A DNA stretch of 64,000 nt from Azadirachta indica (GCA_022749755.1 CM040446.1:1294966-1358965), one strand, 5' to 3'; shown: positions 1 to 11,540, numbered from the stretch's first letter. Made by a program: numbers and translations. The notes: generated by a model not told the origin, from the letters alone.

Positions 1-2013
1 CCCACAAAATTAAGCTAGCTAATTAATAGATTCATTGTGCAGCAGCTGAAATTTTTTTAATTTCACATATCAAATTTAAACATACTCTGGACTAGAATTT
101 TGGAACAATATTTCAATATTTACTGAAAAAAAAAAAAAACACTTTTATGTTAATGGGTTTTATTTCCAACGGCCAATTAATTAACCAGAAGTCAAAGACA
201 AATAAACATTAAAAAAATCCATGTATACATTCTTAAGACAAAGCAACTGATATTAGAAATTGAGTTTCTTGCTTTACCTGAGGAGAAGATTCAATCTGTG
301 GGAAGAAAAGAGTGCTCCGAGAAACTGTGGAAAAGCTTGTGCTTTGCTTTTTATTTTTTTTTGTTTGAAGGAATTGTGCTTTGCTTTCAGTTTCCAAGAT
401 GTTATATCGTCTTCCGTTCTAAAAGAGCAGTCTCTAAAACGTACTATTATTCTCCGAAAAAGAACAAAAGAAATCTCTTTCGCCTACCCCACACCCATTA
501 ATGCGTCCACTTAATTGATGCTGCCCATTTTTTCTAATTTTTACTTCCATACACTTCCCTTTCTTCGAGAAATATTTAAAATTTGACCAACTATCTTTTT
601 TAGTCTAAATAATTTTTAAACTATCTATTAAATATAATAATAATAATAATAATACGCATTTATTTTATAACATGTGGGTATAATAAAAATATTTTTTAAT
701 ATATTTAGAATTAAAATAAAATTATTTATAATTTATTAATATTATATTAAAAAACTTGATTTATAATTAAGAATTTTTATTTAATTTAATATGAGATTGT
801 CATAAAATTTACACTCAATTTAAATAATTGATTTTTACAAATTTTTAAAAATAAATTAACTAACCAGAAAAAATTGAACTCGTACCTTGTGAATGAAGAG
901 TAAGAAGCTACCCTAAGCGTAGTTGGCAAGTCAATAATAACTTTGAATTTCTAAAAAATTATATATATATATATATATATATTTTTTGTAAGATTTCTAA
1001 TCTACTTCGTTAAATTTTTAGAATGATGCTAAGAACTGTTGATTGCAATAATTAATGATTATTTTTTTAAGGCAAATTTCGTCGAAATTATACAATTAAC
1101 AAAAATAAAAAGAGGACTCTGTCAACGAACGTCAAAGATTTGGTGGGATTACGTTTCCAGATGAAAAGTAGTCTCTGCTACCCCATGTTCTGTGGATCAG
1201 GCGCTATCCACATCACACATCCCCACAACTCTGTTGTTATAATTAATGCCATGTATATTAAACACCACACATTCTTCTGCCGTCCGATGGGTGCTCGTCC
1301 TTAATTGAGAAGACAGAACTCTTTTGATTTAGTGGTTTGGTGGTTGGTTCGGAAAGCAGTGCTACCCATACGTCTGTCTTAATTAATATAAGAACGAAAT
1401 CTTTGATGCCTGACTGCAGGAACAGGCTATACTTCGCAATGACTTTGGTCCATTCCTTGCTTACAAAAATATTGCAGTAAATGTTGTAAAGCAATTTAAT
1501 GTCAAAGTCAAGAAATTTTGCAGTCTCTGATTGTTACAGCTTGCAGATTAGCAAAATATAGCTGTATTGTGCATGTATTTGAAAATTTCCAGAGATCACG
1601 ATAAGAATAGTTAATGGATCTTATCGAGACACGTCGCCGCGGACGAAACAAAGCTCATCAACTTCAAGACACACTGATGATACCTCTCCGAATGCGGATA
1701 AGGCGATCGATCTAAGACTTGTACGTGTAATGAGTAAGAACCAAGTACTCGGATACTGATATCCCAGTAACACTGTATATATGGGGGAATTGTGTATACG
1801 ACATAAGTAATAGGACCCTCCTCTTCTTAAATTTGACACCGTTACCATTGCTTTAGTTGTAAGGATAAGACTCACATTTTATCTCAGACATGCCTACATC
1901 ACTTACCTCTCCTACAACGGTACTCAATCACTTTATCTTATAATACTCAACTCTTTTGGTCTCTCCTTAGATTTCCACAATTGTTACTATTTAAGTTCTT
2001 TCGTAGCACCTCG

Positions 2014-2044
<31 letters not shown>

Positions 2045-3853
2045 CTTAGTTTTTTCGTAACATCTCGTCATATATATATATTTATATATATACACAAGAC
2101 AATAATTTTTTTTTACAGAATTTTTTAATTAAATATAAACTATTAAATTTAAATATATTCAATAAAAATTATATTTAATAATATAATTAATATATTTATA
2201 ATAAAAATACATGTCAAATATAATTTTAACTGATATATATTATTAAATCGACCGATTTATATTTTATGTAAAAAAATTAAATAAAATATATATATATATA
2301 TATTAAAGTAAAGAGGAAGATTGAGGTAGTGTTAAATCTAAAGAAATTTTTTAACAGCTGTTAATTTAACTGTAAATAAAATTTTACTTAAAAGGTAAAT
2401 AAAATAGAAGGAAAAATTGTTTTGTAATTAAATCACAGAAAAATTTTTTGTGACTTAGTTAGATTCTTTCTCTTTAAGTGTGATATCGAAAAATTTCTGA
2501 GTATGTAAAAATACCCTTAATAAATATTATTTTTGTAATAAACAACAATAATAACTCTACTATTATATTCCTGTCGACTCCTTAAAACTTAGCAAGTACC
2601 AACATATACTTTTTCGATCAATATCCTAGCATAAAATTCAACACATTTTAATTTTAAAATTCTAACATTAATAATATCATAAAAAATTACTGTTTTATTT
2701 GAAATTTTAGGATACAAAACAATTTTTATTACAGTAAATTAATTAATCAGTAAAATTTTTATTAATTAATCGATTCATTAATTTGAATTGAGCAGACTTA
2801 GAATAATACAGCAAACACAAATTATTTTTTTTTATTAAAGTTGCATATAAACTAATGTGACGTAATAATATTAGTTGAATACAAATAGAATAGTTAATGT
2901 AAATAAAGAAATAAAAATGTTGACAAAGTGACTGACAATCATACATAATTTTATATAAATTATTTAATAATTTGTATTTTTCTTATCAGCAACAACTTAT
3001 AGCATGAGCAGAATCAATAACTAATAATATTTTTATTCCTGAACTTTGATAATATAACAAATTAAGATAATAATTTCCTCAATATCAACATTTTAGACCT
3101 CGTTAAGCGTCCCACGGGCTGGGGCTCAAGATCGGGAACTGATTTTAAGAAAAATAAATAAATAGACTGGGAATGGTGGTGGGGATGAAATTTCAATTCT
3201 TGACTTGAAAACGGGGCAGGGATGGGGATTCTGGGCATGGAATGACATACCTGGATTTCAACTTTGAGTATTTATTTCTTATATATATATATATATATAT
3301 ATAAACGATACACTCAATTCTGGGACACGGGTATGCTAATTACACTACATAAATTATTTAATTACCCAGGCAATGGAGGTGGAAAGAGAAGGCATTGGCT
3401 AAACTTAGCAATGTATATGGAGGCTGAAGTGCTTTTGGGCCTTTTGGCAGTAGCGGGGAAAGGCAGAGATGTTGCAGCAGCAGCAGCAGCAGCCACATCA
3501 CGAGACGGGGTCCTGGAAACCAAGTGAGAACCATCACCCGAGCTGTGGTGGCCCTGTCATTTCTGAGGGCCGATTACTGCCTTTCTGTTGCTTATGCTGC
3601 TGTTGTTGCTGCGGATTGCAACCTTTTGCTAATGTTTCTATCGAATTTCTATGGCTATGGCTGTGGCTTAATATTTTCACAGTTTCAGTGGAACATCATC
3701 TACAATGCTTTTGGCATCCTGATACAAAGATGGCTATACACATACATTTTTTTTTAAAAAGAAAGTTCTTAAATGGAGAATTTGTCAAATAAAGTGAACG
3801 GAGGAACATTCAAATATAATTTGGCCACTAATTACAAATTAATGACTGAAGTA
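1..3853. other. Intergenic, AT-rich
   Basis: No supported protein gene. It holds AT microsatellites at about 959-982, 2018-2044 and 3280-3303, and long A/T-rich stretches. A stretch at 3330-3790 is less AT-rich, has a short (GCA)n run near 3471-3492 and short open frames in all three plus-strand frames, none recognisable. The left end (about 278-500) may hold a 5'-UTR exon of a gene lying off the window; see its own entry. Confidence 0.6.
278..500 (-). other. Possible 5'-UTR exon of a BAHD copy off the left edge
   Basis: On the minus strand this stretch ends in a good splice donor (CAG|GTAAAG at 278/277). The 40-70 bases before the donor resemble the stretch before the donor at 5963 upstream of the BAHD gene: both read roughly 'CAGATTGAA(A)TCT' followed within about 15 bases by a donor, with further similarity upstream ('GAAACTGT' shared). 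I infer that a further tandem BAHD copy lies just left of the window with its CDS on the minus strand. The right boundary is a guess. A pairwise alignment with 5930-6180 would settle it. Confidence 0.25.
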
Positions 3854-5316
3854 TCAATACTTAGATCTCATACTATGTCTTCGTTGAAAGACTTCATAAA
3901 ATAACTTTTCGAAGAGCTGCATGCGTTCAGCTTCCAGATTTATAACCACTAACAAGCTCCCAGCATTGGATGGACCTGGGACAATATATGATGCCCCTTG
4001 ATAATCGGTGATAACAGGCCTCACAAAAATGGGTCGACCCCATCCAAAATTTGCATCATACATACGCATTTGTATCAGATTGACCATATTAAGGTTAGGG
4101 CACTTAAAAGTATGCGGCCCTCGCCTTAAAATTGTTGGATCAGGCCGTTGTTTTAGATAAGCAAGAGCTGATTTTAAATAATCATTGTCCATACGGTCTA
4201 AGGCTTTATGAATTCTCTCAGCTGTATCATTCAGCAGCTCTGAATTAATGTTACCTGATAAGGCAATCGGTGTAGCGGTGAAGACTACATTGCCAAAATA
4301 TTCAGGAGGGAGTGGTGGATTCAACCTAGACCGTCCATTTGTGGGAATGTATAACTTGCTGACTTGTTCATCTGGTAATCCACGAGCTTTGCATACACAA
4401 CGCCAGATATGTGCTGCTAGGATTTCAAACCTACTGTACTTAACATTGGACCCATTCCCTTTCTTTGATTTTTCTTTTAGGATGTTGATTTGATCAAATG
4501 ATAGTTTAAGAATGGAGGTGGAAATGGATTCAGTATTTGATTGGGATTCATAGCTTTGAGTAGGGATAGTCATGCAAGGCGGTGGGTCGTATTCAATGTG
4601 GTGGAATGTAGGAGAAGTTGGCAACCCAACACCAAGTATGGTCCGATCCAGAAACGGTGGAACACTAATAGGTAGGCCTCGTGCTATCTCAGCCCATGCA
4701 TTAAGGAAATGGAACATCGAAGTTCCATCCGCCAACACATGGTGTACCCCAGCTCCAAGACAAACTCCTCCGCACTTGAAATGTGTCACCTAGACAATAC
4801 ATCAAATTAAGTTTCATTCCATATTAAGGTGCTGAGACTCGGGGAGTTATACTTACTGTGTGAGACAGAAGCATTAGATGTTAAAGTTGATTATTTCTCG
4901 TACCTGTGTTATCAGGAGTGGATGACAAGAGATATCGTTGTTACCATCAACAGTTGGAACAAGAGGCAATAATTTTAAGCTATGCGAGAAGTCACCAAAA
5001 TCATCAATGAAACAACTTGCTTCAGCCTCCGCAAACAAAACTCCCTTCTGGTTACATAGTATCTGAATTCTTCCGTTTTCATCCCTTCCCAACCTGCCAG
5101 CCAAGGGATAAAATGGCACAAGAACGTTGCTTAAAGCCTTCTTCAGTAAACCCGCTTCAAAGAAATTGGAAGAATCCTTTGGCCGCCGGTAGAGAAATAC
5201 ACATGGAAGACGTATTTTGCTGGTACCAAAAGGTCTAAGTCAGAGGCTAGTAGGGTACGTTTGGGCGTTTCTTGGGCAGGGCATACTAATGCTGTCTTCT
5301 TTATACGAATTTCCAT
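3854..5316 (-). pseudogene. HCT-like BAHD acyltransferase, frameshifted
   Basis: BAHD enzymes move acyl groups from CoA thioesters to alcohols or amines in the cytosol; the closest subgroup by eye is shikimate/quinate hydroxycinnamoyltransferase (HCT-like) of phenylpropanoid metabolism. Exon 1 is 5316-4906 (start MEIRIKKTAL), exon 2 is 4789-3854; donor CAG|GTACGA and acceptor TAG|GTG join in phase 0 (LITQ|VTHFKCGG). Exon 2 carries the HxxxD catalytic motif (HHVLAD) and the structural motif near the C-terminus, which here reads NFGWG instead of DFGWG. Exon 1 is broken: between about 5190 and 5200 the frame shifts by two bases (a TT/TC-type dinucleotide excess in TATTTCTCTACC), so translation from the ATG meets TGA at 5145-5143, while the family-typical sequence (LYRRPKDSSNFFEAG) continues in another frame. 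Length would otherwise be normal at roughly 440-450 residues. A 5'-UTR intron (5962-5344) is likely. Either a recent pseudogene or an assembly error. Confidence 0.75.
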
Positions 5317-5343
5317 TGTGTCAGAATGTCTCTATGTCACCTC

Positions 5344-5962
5344 CTGTAATTAAACTCTTAATATCTCGATAAACATAGAGATTAAGAGATTTCTGAATAT
5401 ATGGACAAAAGAAGAAAACAACTTTCTTGAATGAAATGCGCCTAGTTTGCATTCATTTCTACTAACAATTTCCTACCACCACAAATGGGTTTATCAATTT
5501 CCTAGTAATGAGCACAAGTAGTCAAATAGATCCAGATCGAATAACAACACTCAGCTTTAATTCTACAAATAATCCTGCAGTCTTATTTCTCTTATTAAAC
5601 CCCGTTAAAGAATAATAATAAGAATGAGACTATTGTCACGACACGAGAGATCGCGTGCTAGCTTGGTGTGCTAGGTATAACAACTCAATAATAAGCACGT
5701 CAGTCTATGCTCCTAAGGCCGTAATTGTAGGTATGCCGTGTGCTCTCCATAACCTTAATAATAAGCCCACTCCAGATTTTCCTAAACTGAAATTTCGGGG
5801 CAATAATCTGATCTGATTTTCAGTATTCGTTAATGGTCTCTATTTTCCGGTGCGTAAAAAATAAAAGACAAACCCAAAGAAAGGAGACAAATAAATTCAC
5901 AAATAAATCCAACGTTTACTGAAGACATGATATATCAATTAAGAAAGTGGTTCTTGTCTTAC
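5344..5962 (-). other. Likely 5'-UTR intron of the BAHD gene
   Basis: On the minus strand a donor (CCGG|GTAAGA at 5963/5962) and an acceptor (TTACAG|GAGG at 5344/5343) bracket a 619-base AT-rich stretch, leaving 27 untranslated bases before the BAHD ATG at 5316. The upstream exon would cover about 5963-6180. Inferred from splice consensus only; no transcript evidence is visible. Confidence 0.4.
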
Positions 5963-6182
5963 CCGGAAAACAGATTTCAATCTGCGAGTGAGTGAACAGA
6001 ACTGTAAGAAACTGTTGAGAGGCTGTGAGATGACAACGATAAAGAAAGAGTAAAGGTACCGACAAGAGATTAGAGAAATGAACAGTGAATGAATTAATTT
6101 GGGCCATTTTGTGGTCTTTATCCAGTGCTAGTCCACGCACCTGGTGGTGTTTGTCCGAAAAGTTACACTTGTATTCAAACAC

Positions 6183-7608
6183 GTGAAGCAGTCATAGAAG
6201 TGCATCACACCTGAATAATTTACTAGATATCACTAGTCACTTCAGATTTACAGGCATTATCATTTATATGATATTGAATCAAGGAGAAATCCAGATAGAA
6301 CAATAACACTTGCTTTAATTCTACACGTACTCCTGCACTCCCGTTTCTCTTATTTTGAAAAAAAAAAAAAAATTCCCCAAGACTGATGATAATATTAAAA
6401 TTACATTTCTTTATTATCTGTTAACCGTGTTGTATAGAAGTTAGCATCATTTGGAAGCAGTAATTAGCAATACAAAAGCATTAGTAAGTGTTCTATCATC
6501 GTTACTAATTGATGTATTTAGTAATTTACTATAAAAATATTTATTTAAATTAGATTAACATTTGTAGTATTTTATGAATTAGCAGTTAATTAGATATTTT
6601 TCAAAAAATTAGTAATTGAGAATATAGTAGAAATAATATTTAACATTTACAATTAATTATTACATAAAATTTTTAGACTATTGAAATTACTTTTTTTTTT
6701 CATGACAAATTTATGTTCTTGATTTTTTTTAAATACTTGTGACAACAAATAAGAATTATTTTTTCAATTATTTATAAATAGAAATGTTGTTATTATTAAA
6801 ACATTGTTTTATTTCTTATAATATTTATTTTATATAAAAATTAAAAATAAAAATATCACTAATACATGAATATTATATCTATAATAATTATTATTATTAT
6901 ATGACAATTAATTTGAAAAACTATGATATATATTTTGGCAATTTGTTAATACCATAATACTGATGCAGTTTAGTGTAACGAGCATTGAGAAATGACTTTA
7001 ATTTGTGTTATATTGGACTGCATACATCAAATATTAGATGAGTGAGGAGTCAATATTACAAAATTTTAAAGGAGATGAATTGAATTTATCACCTTGTAAC
7101 AAATGCTCTCCGCAAATTTTCATCAAATCCTGCTTTTTAGTAATTCAAAATAGCATTTGAAGTAGTTGCGAAATTTTCTAGCATAGCTGCTAAATATTCT
7201 CAATTTCACTCATCAAGATTTCAGGATATTTAACAATTTATACTATTTAAATATATTATCTATTAAGAATTATTTTGTAGATATATTAAAAAATTACTAT
7301 TTAACTAAGAAGATGATCCTAATTTTTCCTTTTGTCTTATATGAATAATATTACCCTAAGTTTATCTTAGGGATTCGTAAAAGAAAATTAAAAAGAAGAG
7401 GATCATAATTACTTCTTAAATTTAACATTATATCTTTTACTTAAGCTTCTAGCTTGCAACAACTCTAGTGATTTCTTTTCATTAATGTATCTTTTACCAC
7501 TTACAAGTTTCAAATTCAATAGTCAATTAAAAGCCACAACTTCGATACGAATAGCAGTCTAAACTTATTTGAAAATCCATTCATATTACAAAACAATCAC
7601 CTTGCAAT
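6183..7608. other. Intergenic, AT-rich
   Basis: No gene supported. A (A)n run lies at about 6358-6371. The rest is AT-rich spacer between the BAHD transcription unit and the remnant BAHD copy at 7609-7696; promoter elements for the BAHD gene would be here but none is distinctive. Confidence 0.6.
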
Positions 7609-7696
7609 CTATGATTGCATAAATATTTCATAGAACAACTTGTTGAAGAGCCGAAGGTGATGAGTTTCTAAGTTTATAGTAGTCACATACAAGCTC
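7609..7696 (-). pseudogene. BAHD acyltransferase C-terminal fragment (cut by gap)
   Basis: Only the last 28 codons and stop are present, reading on the minus strand from the edge of the N run. The residues SLYVTTINLE and LFNKLFYEIF align with SLLVVINLEA and LFEKLFYEVF at the end of the BAHD gene at 3854-5316. The rest would lie in or beyond the 100-base gap, but the sequence on the far side is telomere-like repeat, not BAHD, so the copy is either truncated or hidden in a gap larger than 100 bases. Same strand as the other copy, consistent with tandem duplication. Confidence 0.7.
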
Positions 7697-7796
7697 NNNN
7701 NNNNNNNNNNNNNNNNNNNNNNNNNNNNNNNNNNNNNNNNNNNNNNNNNNNNNNNNNNNNNNNNNNNNNNNNNNNNNNNNNNNNNNNNNNNNNNNN
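7697..7796. other. Assembly gap (100 N)
   Basis: Exactly 100 N, the conventional placeholder for a gap of unknown size. It joins a BAHD fragment to a degenerate telomere-like array, so the join and orientation across it are unverified. Confidence 0.98.
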
Positions 7797-8010
7797 AAAC
7801 CCTAAACCCCAAACCCTAAAAACCCTAAAACCTAAAACCCTAAACCCTAAAACCCTAAATCCTAAACGCCAAACCCCAAACCCCAAACCCCAAACCCGAA
7901 ACCCCGAATCCCGAACGTTGAACCCTCAACCCTGTACCCTAAAAGTCTAAAACCCTAAACGATAAACCTTAAACCTTCAACCCTAAACCCTCAACCCTCA
8001 AACCCTGAAC
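7797..8010 (+). repeat. Degenerate telomere-like array 1 (AAACCCT)n
   Basis: Dominated by AAACCCT and variants (AAACCCC, AAACCCTA, AACCCTC). The Arabidopsis-type plant telomere is (TTTAGGG)n, i.e. CCCTAAA on the other strand; here the C-rich strand is the plus strand throughout. Units are too variable to be an active telomere end. It starts at the assembly gap and ends at a LINE fragment. Confidence 0.9.
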
Positions 8011-8322
8011 ATGTTTCCAAATGACTATTACGGATATCCAGACGACTTTAACCTAGTTACCTCTCATCAAATTGTTAAGAGGTTATTTCGTTTTCTCAGT
8101 CGCAGGTGTAAGTATTATGTTTTATCATCATTTGTTTTTGCACTACTATAAACGGTCGATTTTCAACTAACCTTTGTACTTTTCCTTGCATTTTACATTA
8201 TCTCTAAAGGTAAAGTTTTACTTCTCCCTTCAATATTGTATGTTCATTTACTTATATTAATGAACAGGTAGGGATCTAACCTAACCCCCCACCATTTGGT
8301 GGTTTTTAATGAAGAAAAAAAA
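8011..8322 (+). mobile_element. Truncated LINE 3' end, copy 1
   Basis: A non-repetitive block lying between two telomere-like arrays. Its last ~60 bases (8269-8322: GTAGGG..CTAACCTAACCCCCCACC, then GGTGGTTTTTAAT, then an A run) match the end of the better-preserved LINE at 10430-10483. No coding frame is visible in the rest, which would be 3'-UTR or an unrelated insertion. I infer a 5'-truncated LINE in plus orientation. Confidence 0.5.
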
Positions 8323-8480
8323 ACCCTAAATTCTAAACCTTAAAATCCAAAACTCTAAACCCTAAAACCCTAAACCCTAAATTCAAAACCCAAAACTCTA
8401 AAGTTCCAAAACCATAAAAACTCTAAACCCCAAACCCCCAATTCCGGACCCCAAAAACCCTACAACCTAAACCCTAAAAT
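8321..8480 (+). repeat. Degenerate telomere-like array 2
   Basis: AAACCCTAAA-type units, strongly degraded, starting directly at the A run that ends LINE copy 1. Same strand as array 1. Confidence 0.85.
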
Positions 8481-8601
8481 AAATGATTAACTAAAAAAAA
8501 TAGAAGTAAAAAATATATGGTTATTTATGACTAATTTGGTATGAATCTTAATATGAATTTTGAGAAATTGAGACAGAAATAATAAAGTCACCAAAATAAG
8601 A

Positions 8602-8690
8602 TAACCCTAAACCCTAAACCCAAAACCTTTCTCCAAAACCCTAAACCCTAAACTCTTAAAACTCTAAAACCTAAACCTAAAATAGGGTTT
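8602..8690 (+). repeat. Degenerate telomere-like array 3
   Basis: ACCCTAAACCCTAAACCC units followed by weaker copies. Near 8683 there is one unit in the opposite sense (AGGGTTT), the only inverted unit I noticed. Confidence 0.8.
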
Positions 8691-8703
8691 ATGGAGAATT
8701 ATT

Positions 8704-8928
8704 CCTAAACCTAAAAATCTAAACCTAAAACTCAAAATCCCATACCCAAAACCCGAAACCCCTAAACCCTAATTCAAACCTCTGAACATGAAATCTTGAA
8801 TTTGAAACCCTAAAATTTAAACCCTAAACACAAAACTCAAAATACTGAATCTGAACCCTAAATCCCAAACCCTAAACTTTGAACCATAAACTCCAAACCC
8901 TAAATTCTAAATTCTAAACTCCAAACCG
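8704..8928 (+). repeat. Degenerate telomere-like array 4
   Basis: CCTAAACC, AAACCCTAA and AACTCCAAA variants up to the start of the next LINE fragment at about 8929. Same orientation as arrays 1-3. Confidence 0.8.
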
Positions 8929-10483
8929 CTTTTATATTGGAGGAGTTCATCCTATCAATGAGGCATGTTCGTGTCATTCTACCATGTCTTATTTTGTGGC
9001 ATATTTGGAATGCTCGAAATACATCACGATTTGATTCCTCATCCTTTCATTCCTCAGCGGTTATTCACCAGATCTTACATGACTTACACATGATTGACTA
9101 GCATTTAGATTTAGGTCTTTCTAGTTGAGAGGCGTTACAAATGTAGAGTTTGTTAGTGGCTTGAGCATTATTACTTTTAGGCGGAGACCTATAAGACTAG
9201 TTTCTTAGATAAGACAGGAGCAGGTGGTTATTAAGCTACGATTACTAGTCTACCAGTTATGCCTTCCTAAATCATCTTTTTTCAAATTCTCGATTTCTTT
9301 TCCATTATCCCCATTTAATTCTTTGAAGCTTTTACTTGCTTGTCTTTCTCCAAATACCTTCGCTCGTGTTCTCTCAACTTCTGTACAAGTTGAATTGCGT
9401 CTGCATCTTTGTTATGTATTGCTATTCACCCTTGAGATTGTTGCAACGAGATTAGTGGAGCATTGAAGTCCAATAAGTCTTCTTCATGAATCCTTTCAAT
9501 CGAAGGTCTCTTTATGACTGACGGTTCCTTGATCACTACCATAGCTTTTTAGACAATTCCAACAAACGGCGCCAACTATTAATATCAAAACTTATAACTT
9601 TGATATCTTATAGGGAAAGTTGAGTGAAAATTTTTTATTGTTTCGTCAAGAGAATTATAAGAATGAATTTACATGAATAGGGTAAGATATATATATATAT
9701 ATTGCCGGTCTCTTTGTCCTAATAGTACTCAGAGTAAACTCTAATAGAATTCCAATACATTTTAAATTAGAATTACAAATTCAAGTTGGTTTCCCATTCT
9801 CATAAAGATCTTGATGAACAACAATTTCCTTAAGCTTGCAATGTTGGTTGAATCTTTCTGACAAAAAATGATCTAACCAGAACCCATCTCTGGCTAAACT
9901 AAATAGAACCCTCTTTTAACTGAATAGATATTTGGGCCTACTAGCATAGAATTTGAAAAAAGATGATTTAGAGTTCTTCATGCTTTTGAAAACTTTTTGG
10001 GATATCAGCCCATCATTTATGTAGAGTTGACAGCTATCTATTAGGGATTAAAGATTAATCTCGGCCACTACGATTACTTAGTCTTCTTCTACAAGTTCAA
10101 GTCTTTAGGTTTATGCCTATCTTTTGGCACAGATTCACCTTTCGCTATCGGACTGCTTCCATTCAGATCAGACATGTACTTCTGGAGGTGAATTATGCGG
10201 CTGATTTTATGGCTAACTAGGCTTTGCTCTAGTCAACTGTATCAGCGATTCCACGACAAGCTGACTTTTCCAATTAGCATTTCTGGCATCATTGCTCTTG
10301 ATTCACAACAGCTTCCTTATATTAGGAGATGACTTTTTGTTATTTTTCATTGTCTTTTTCTCTGAAGGTCTGGAGGTTTGGTCTATGTACCCCTCCAACA
10401 TTGTTCTTTATTTTATTTGGATATATATCACAAGTAGGGGGTTTAGCCTAACCCCCCACCTTTGTGTGGTTTTAAATAAAAAA
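8929..10483 (+). mobile_element. 5'-truncated, decayed LINE (L1-type, RNase H end)
   Basis: Plus-strand fragments show the C-terminal part of a plant non-LTR retrotransposon polyprotein. At about 8959-9103 the frame reads VILPCLILWHIWNARN and then VIHQILHDLHMID, the conserved 'ILW..W..RN' linker that follows reverse transcriptase in plant LINEs. At about 10021-10240 it reads VELTAIY, stop, GLKIN and later RHVLLEVNYAADFMAN, typical of the LINE-encoded RNase H (…HV.RE.N..AD.LAN). Several stops and frameshifts make it inactive. The element ends with a short stem-loop (CCAC..GTGG) and an A-rich tail at about 10470-10483, followed directly by array 5. The 5' end abuts array 4. Confidence 0.75.
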
Positions 10484-10665
10484 ATTCTTAAACCCCTAAA
10501 ACTCTCAACCCTAATCTATAAATTTCGAACCCCCAACCTCAAACTCCGTAATCCCTAAAATCTAAACTCTAAAGTTCAAAACCCTAAATATCAAATCTGC
10601 AAATCCCAAAACCCCAAATCCTAAAACTCCAAAAACTTGACCCCAAAAACCTTAAACCCTAAATA
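10484..10665 (+). repeat. Degenerate telomere-like array 5
   Basis: TTAAACCCCTAAAAC, AACCCTAA, AAACCCTAAA and similar, in the same orientation as the four arrays to the left; it begins at the A-rich tail of the LINE. Confidence 0.85.
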
Positions 10666-11540
10666 TATTATTATATTGAATATAATAATATATTATATTA
10701 TTATAATATAATATAATTTAAATATTATATTATATTCAATAAATATTATATTATAATAATATTTTAATAATTCGTATTGTAAAATATTTAAACATCAAAA
10801 TAATATAATATTAAATATAATATTTATTTTTCAACATATATATAATATATAATTTATAATAAGAGAAATTTACCAAATATTAAATTAATTCTCTTTAAAA
10901 TTGATTATTTTTAAAGTATAATATTTAAATTATATTCACAGCAATATCAAACTAGCTCTAAATTTGATTATTTTTCTTATATGTTGTTATTTTTGTTGTA
11001 AAATTAGAATTTTTTTTGTTTTTAGCTTTAATTTTTTATTTCAATTTTTAGATTTAAAAATAATCTAAGAATTATGTCGGCTAAAAGTTATGTCGGCTTC
11101 CTGTAATTTGCCGGCCGCAAGGGTAAAAGTAAAACAGAAGCGAATTATGTCATACCGATGTAGGAAGCCGACAACTTACAGCTTCAGGAAGATGGAGCCC
11201 ACGTTTTCGAACAGATAATTTCAAATTCCTCATGCAAGCAAAACCACGGGTGTTCCCTAGTGTGGACTATCAATTACTACCGCTAAAATCGCTTTACTTG
11301 ATGACAAAAAGTTAAAAGCCCACATGTTGTCTTCTCTCTCGCTCGGCTCCTGCTAGCTCTTAATGATGCCATTGTCATCTTTGACCAGCCCGCGCCTTTT
11401 AAGTTTTAACTTGTTCAACTCGTATTTTCGCGCTCCCCGAAATCAATTACTCCACTGTGGCCATGCTTTTGAGAAGAGTAATGAGTACAAGCCTACAAGG
11501 TAATGGAACGAATTTTGCTTTAAATTAATCACTATTCTCT
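10666..11540. other. Intergenic, AT-rich then F-box gene promoter
   Basis: 10666-10860 is almost pure A/T with many TATAATAT units and self-complementary stretches. From 11060 onwards base composition returns to normal; this is the upstream region of the F-box gene. No gene recognised. Confidence 0.6.

Noticed and set aside
3264..3792. Small genes with poly-Ala/poly-Gln from a (GCA)n run
   Set aside because: Three overlapping frames all arise from one low-complexity stretch; none has a domain or consistent coding signal.
7609..7886. Open frames running through the N gap into the telomere-like array
   Set aside because: Translation across N and of AAACCCT repeats (GFRVLGFRV) is artefact; only the 28 BAHD codons at the left edge are real.
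7797..10665. A true chromosome end
   Set aside because: Units are too degenerate, arrays are short, ordinary genes lie on both sides and LINEs interrupt them, so this is interstitial.
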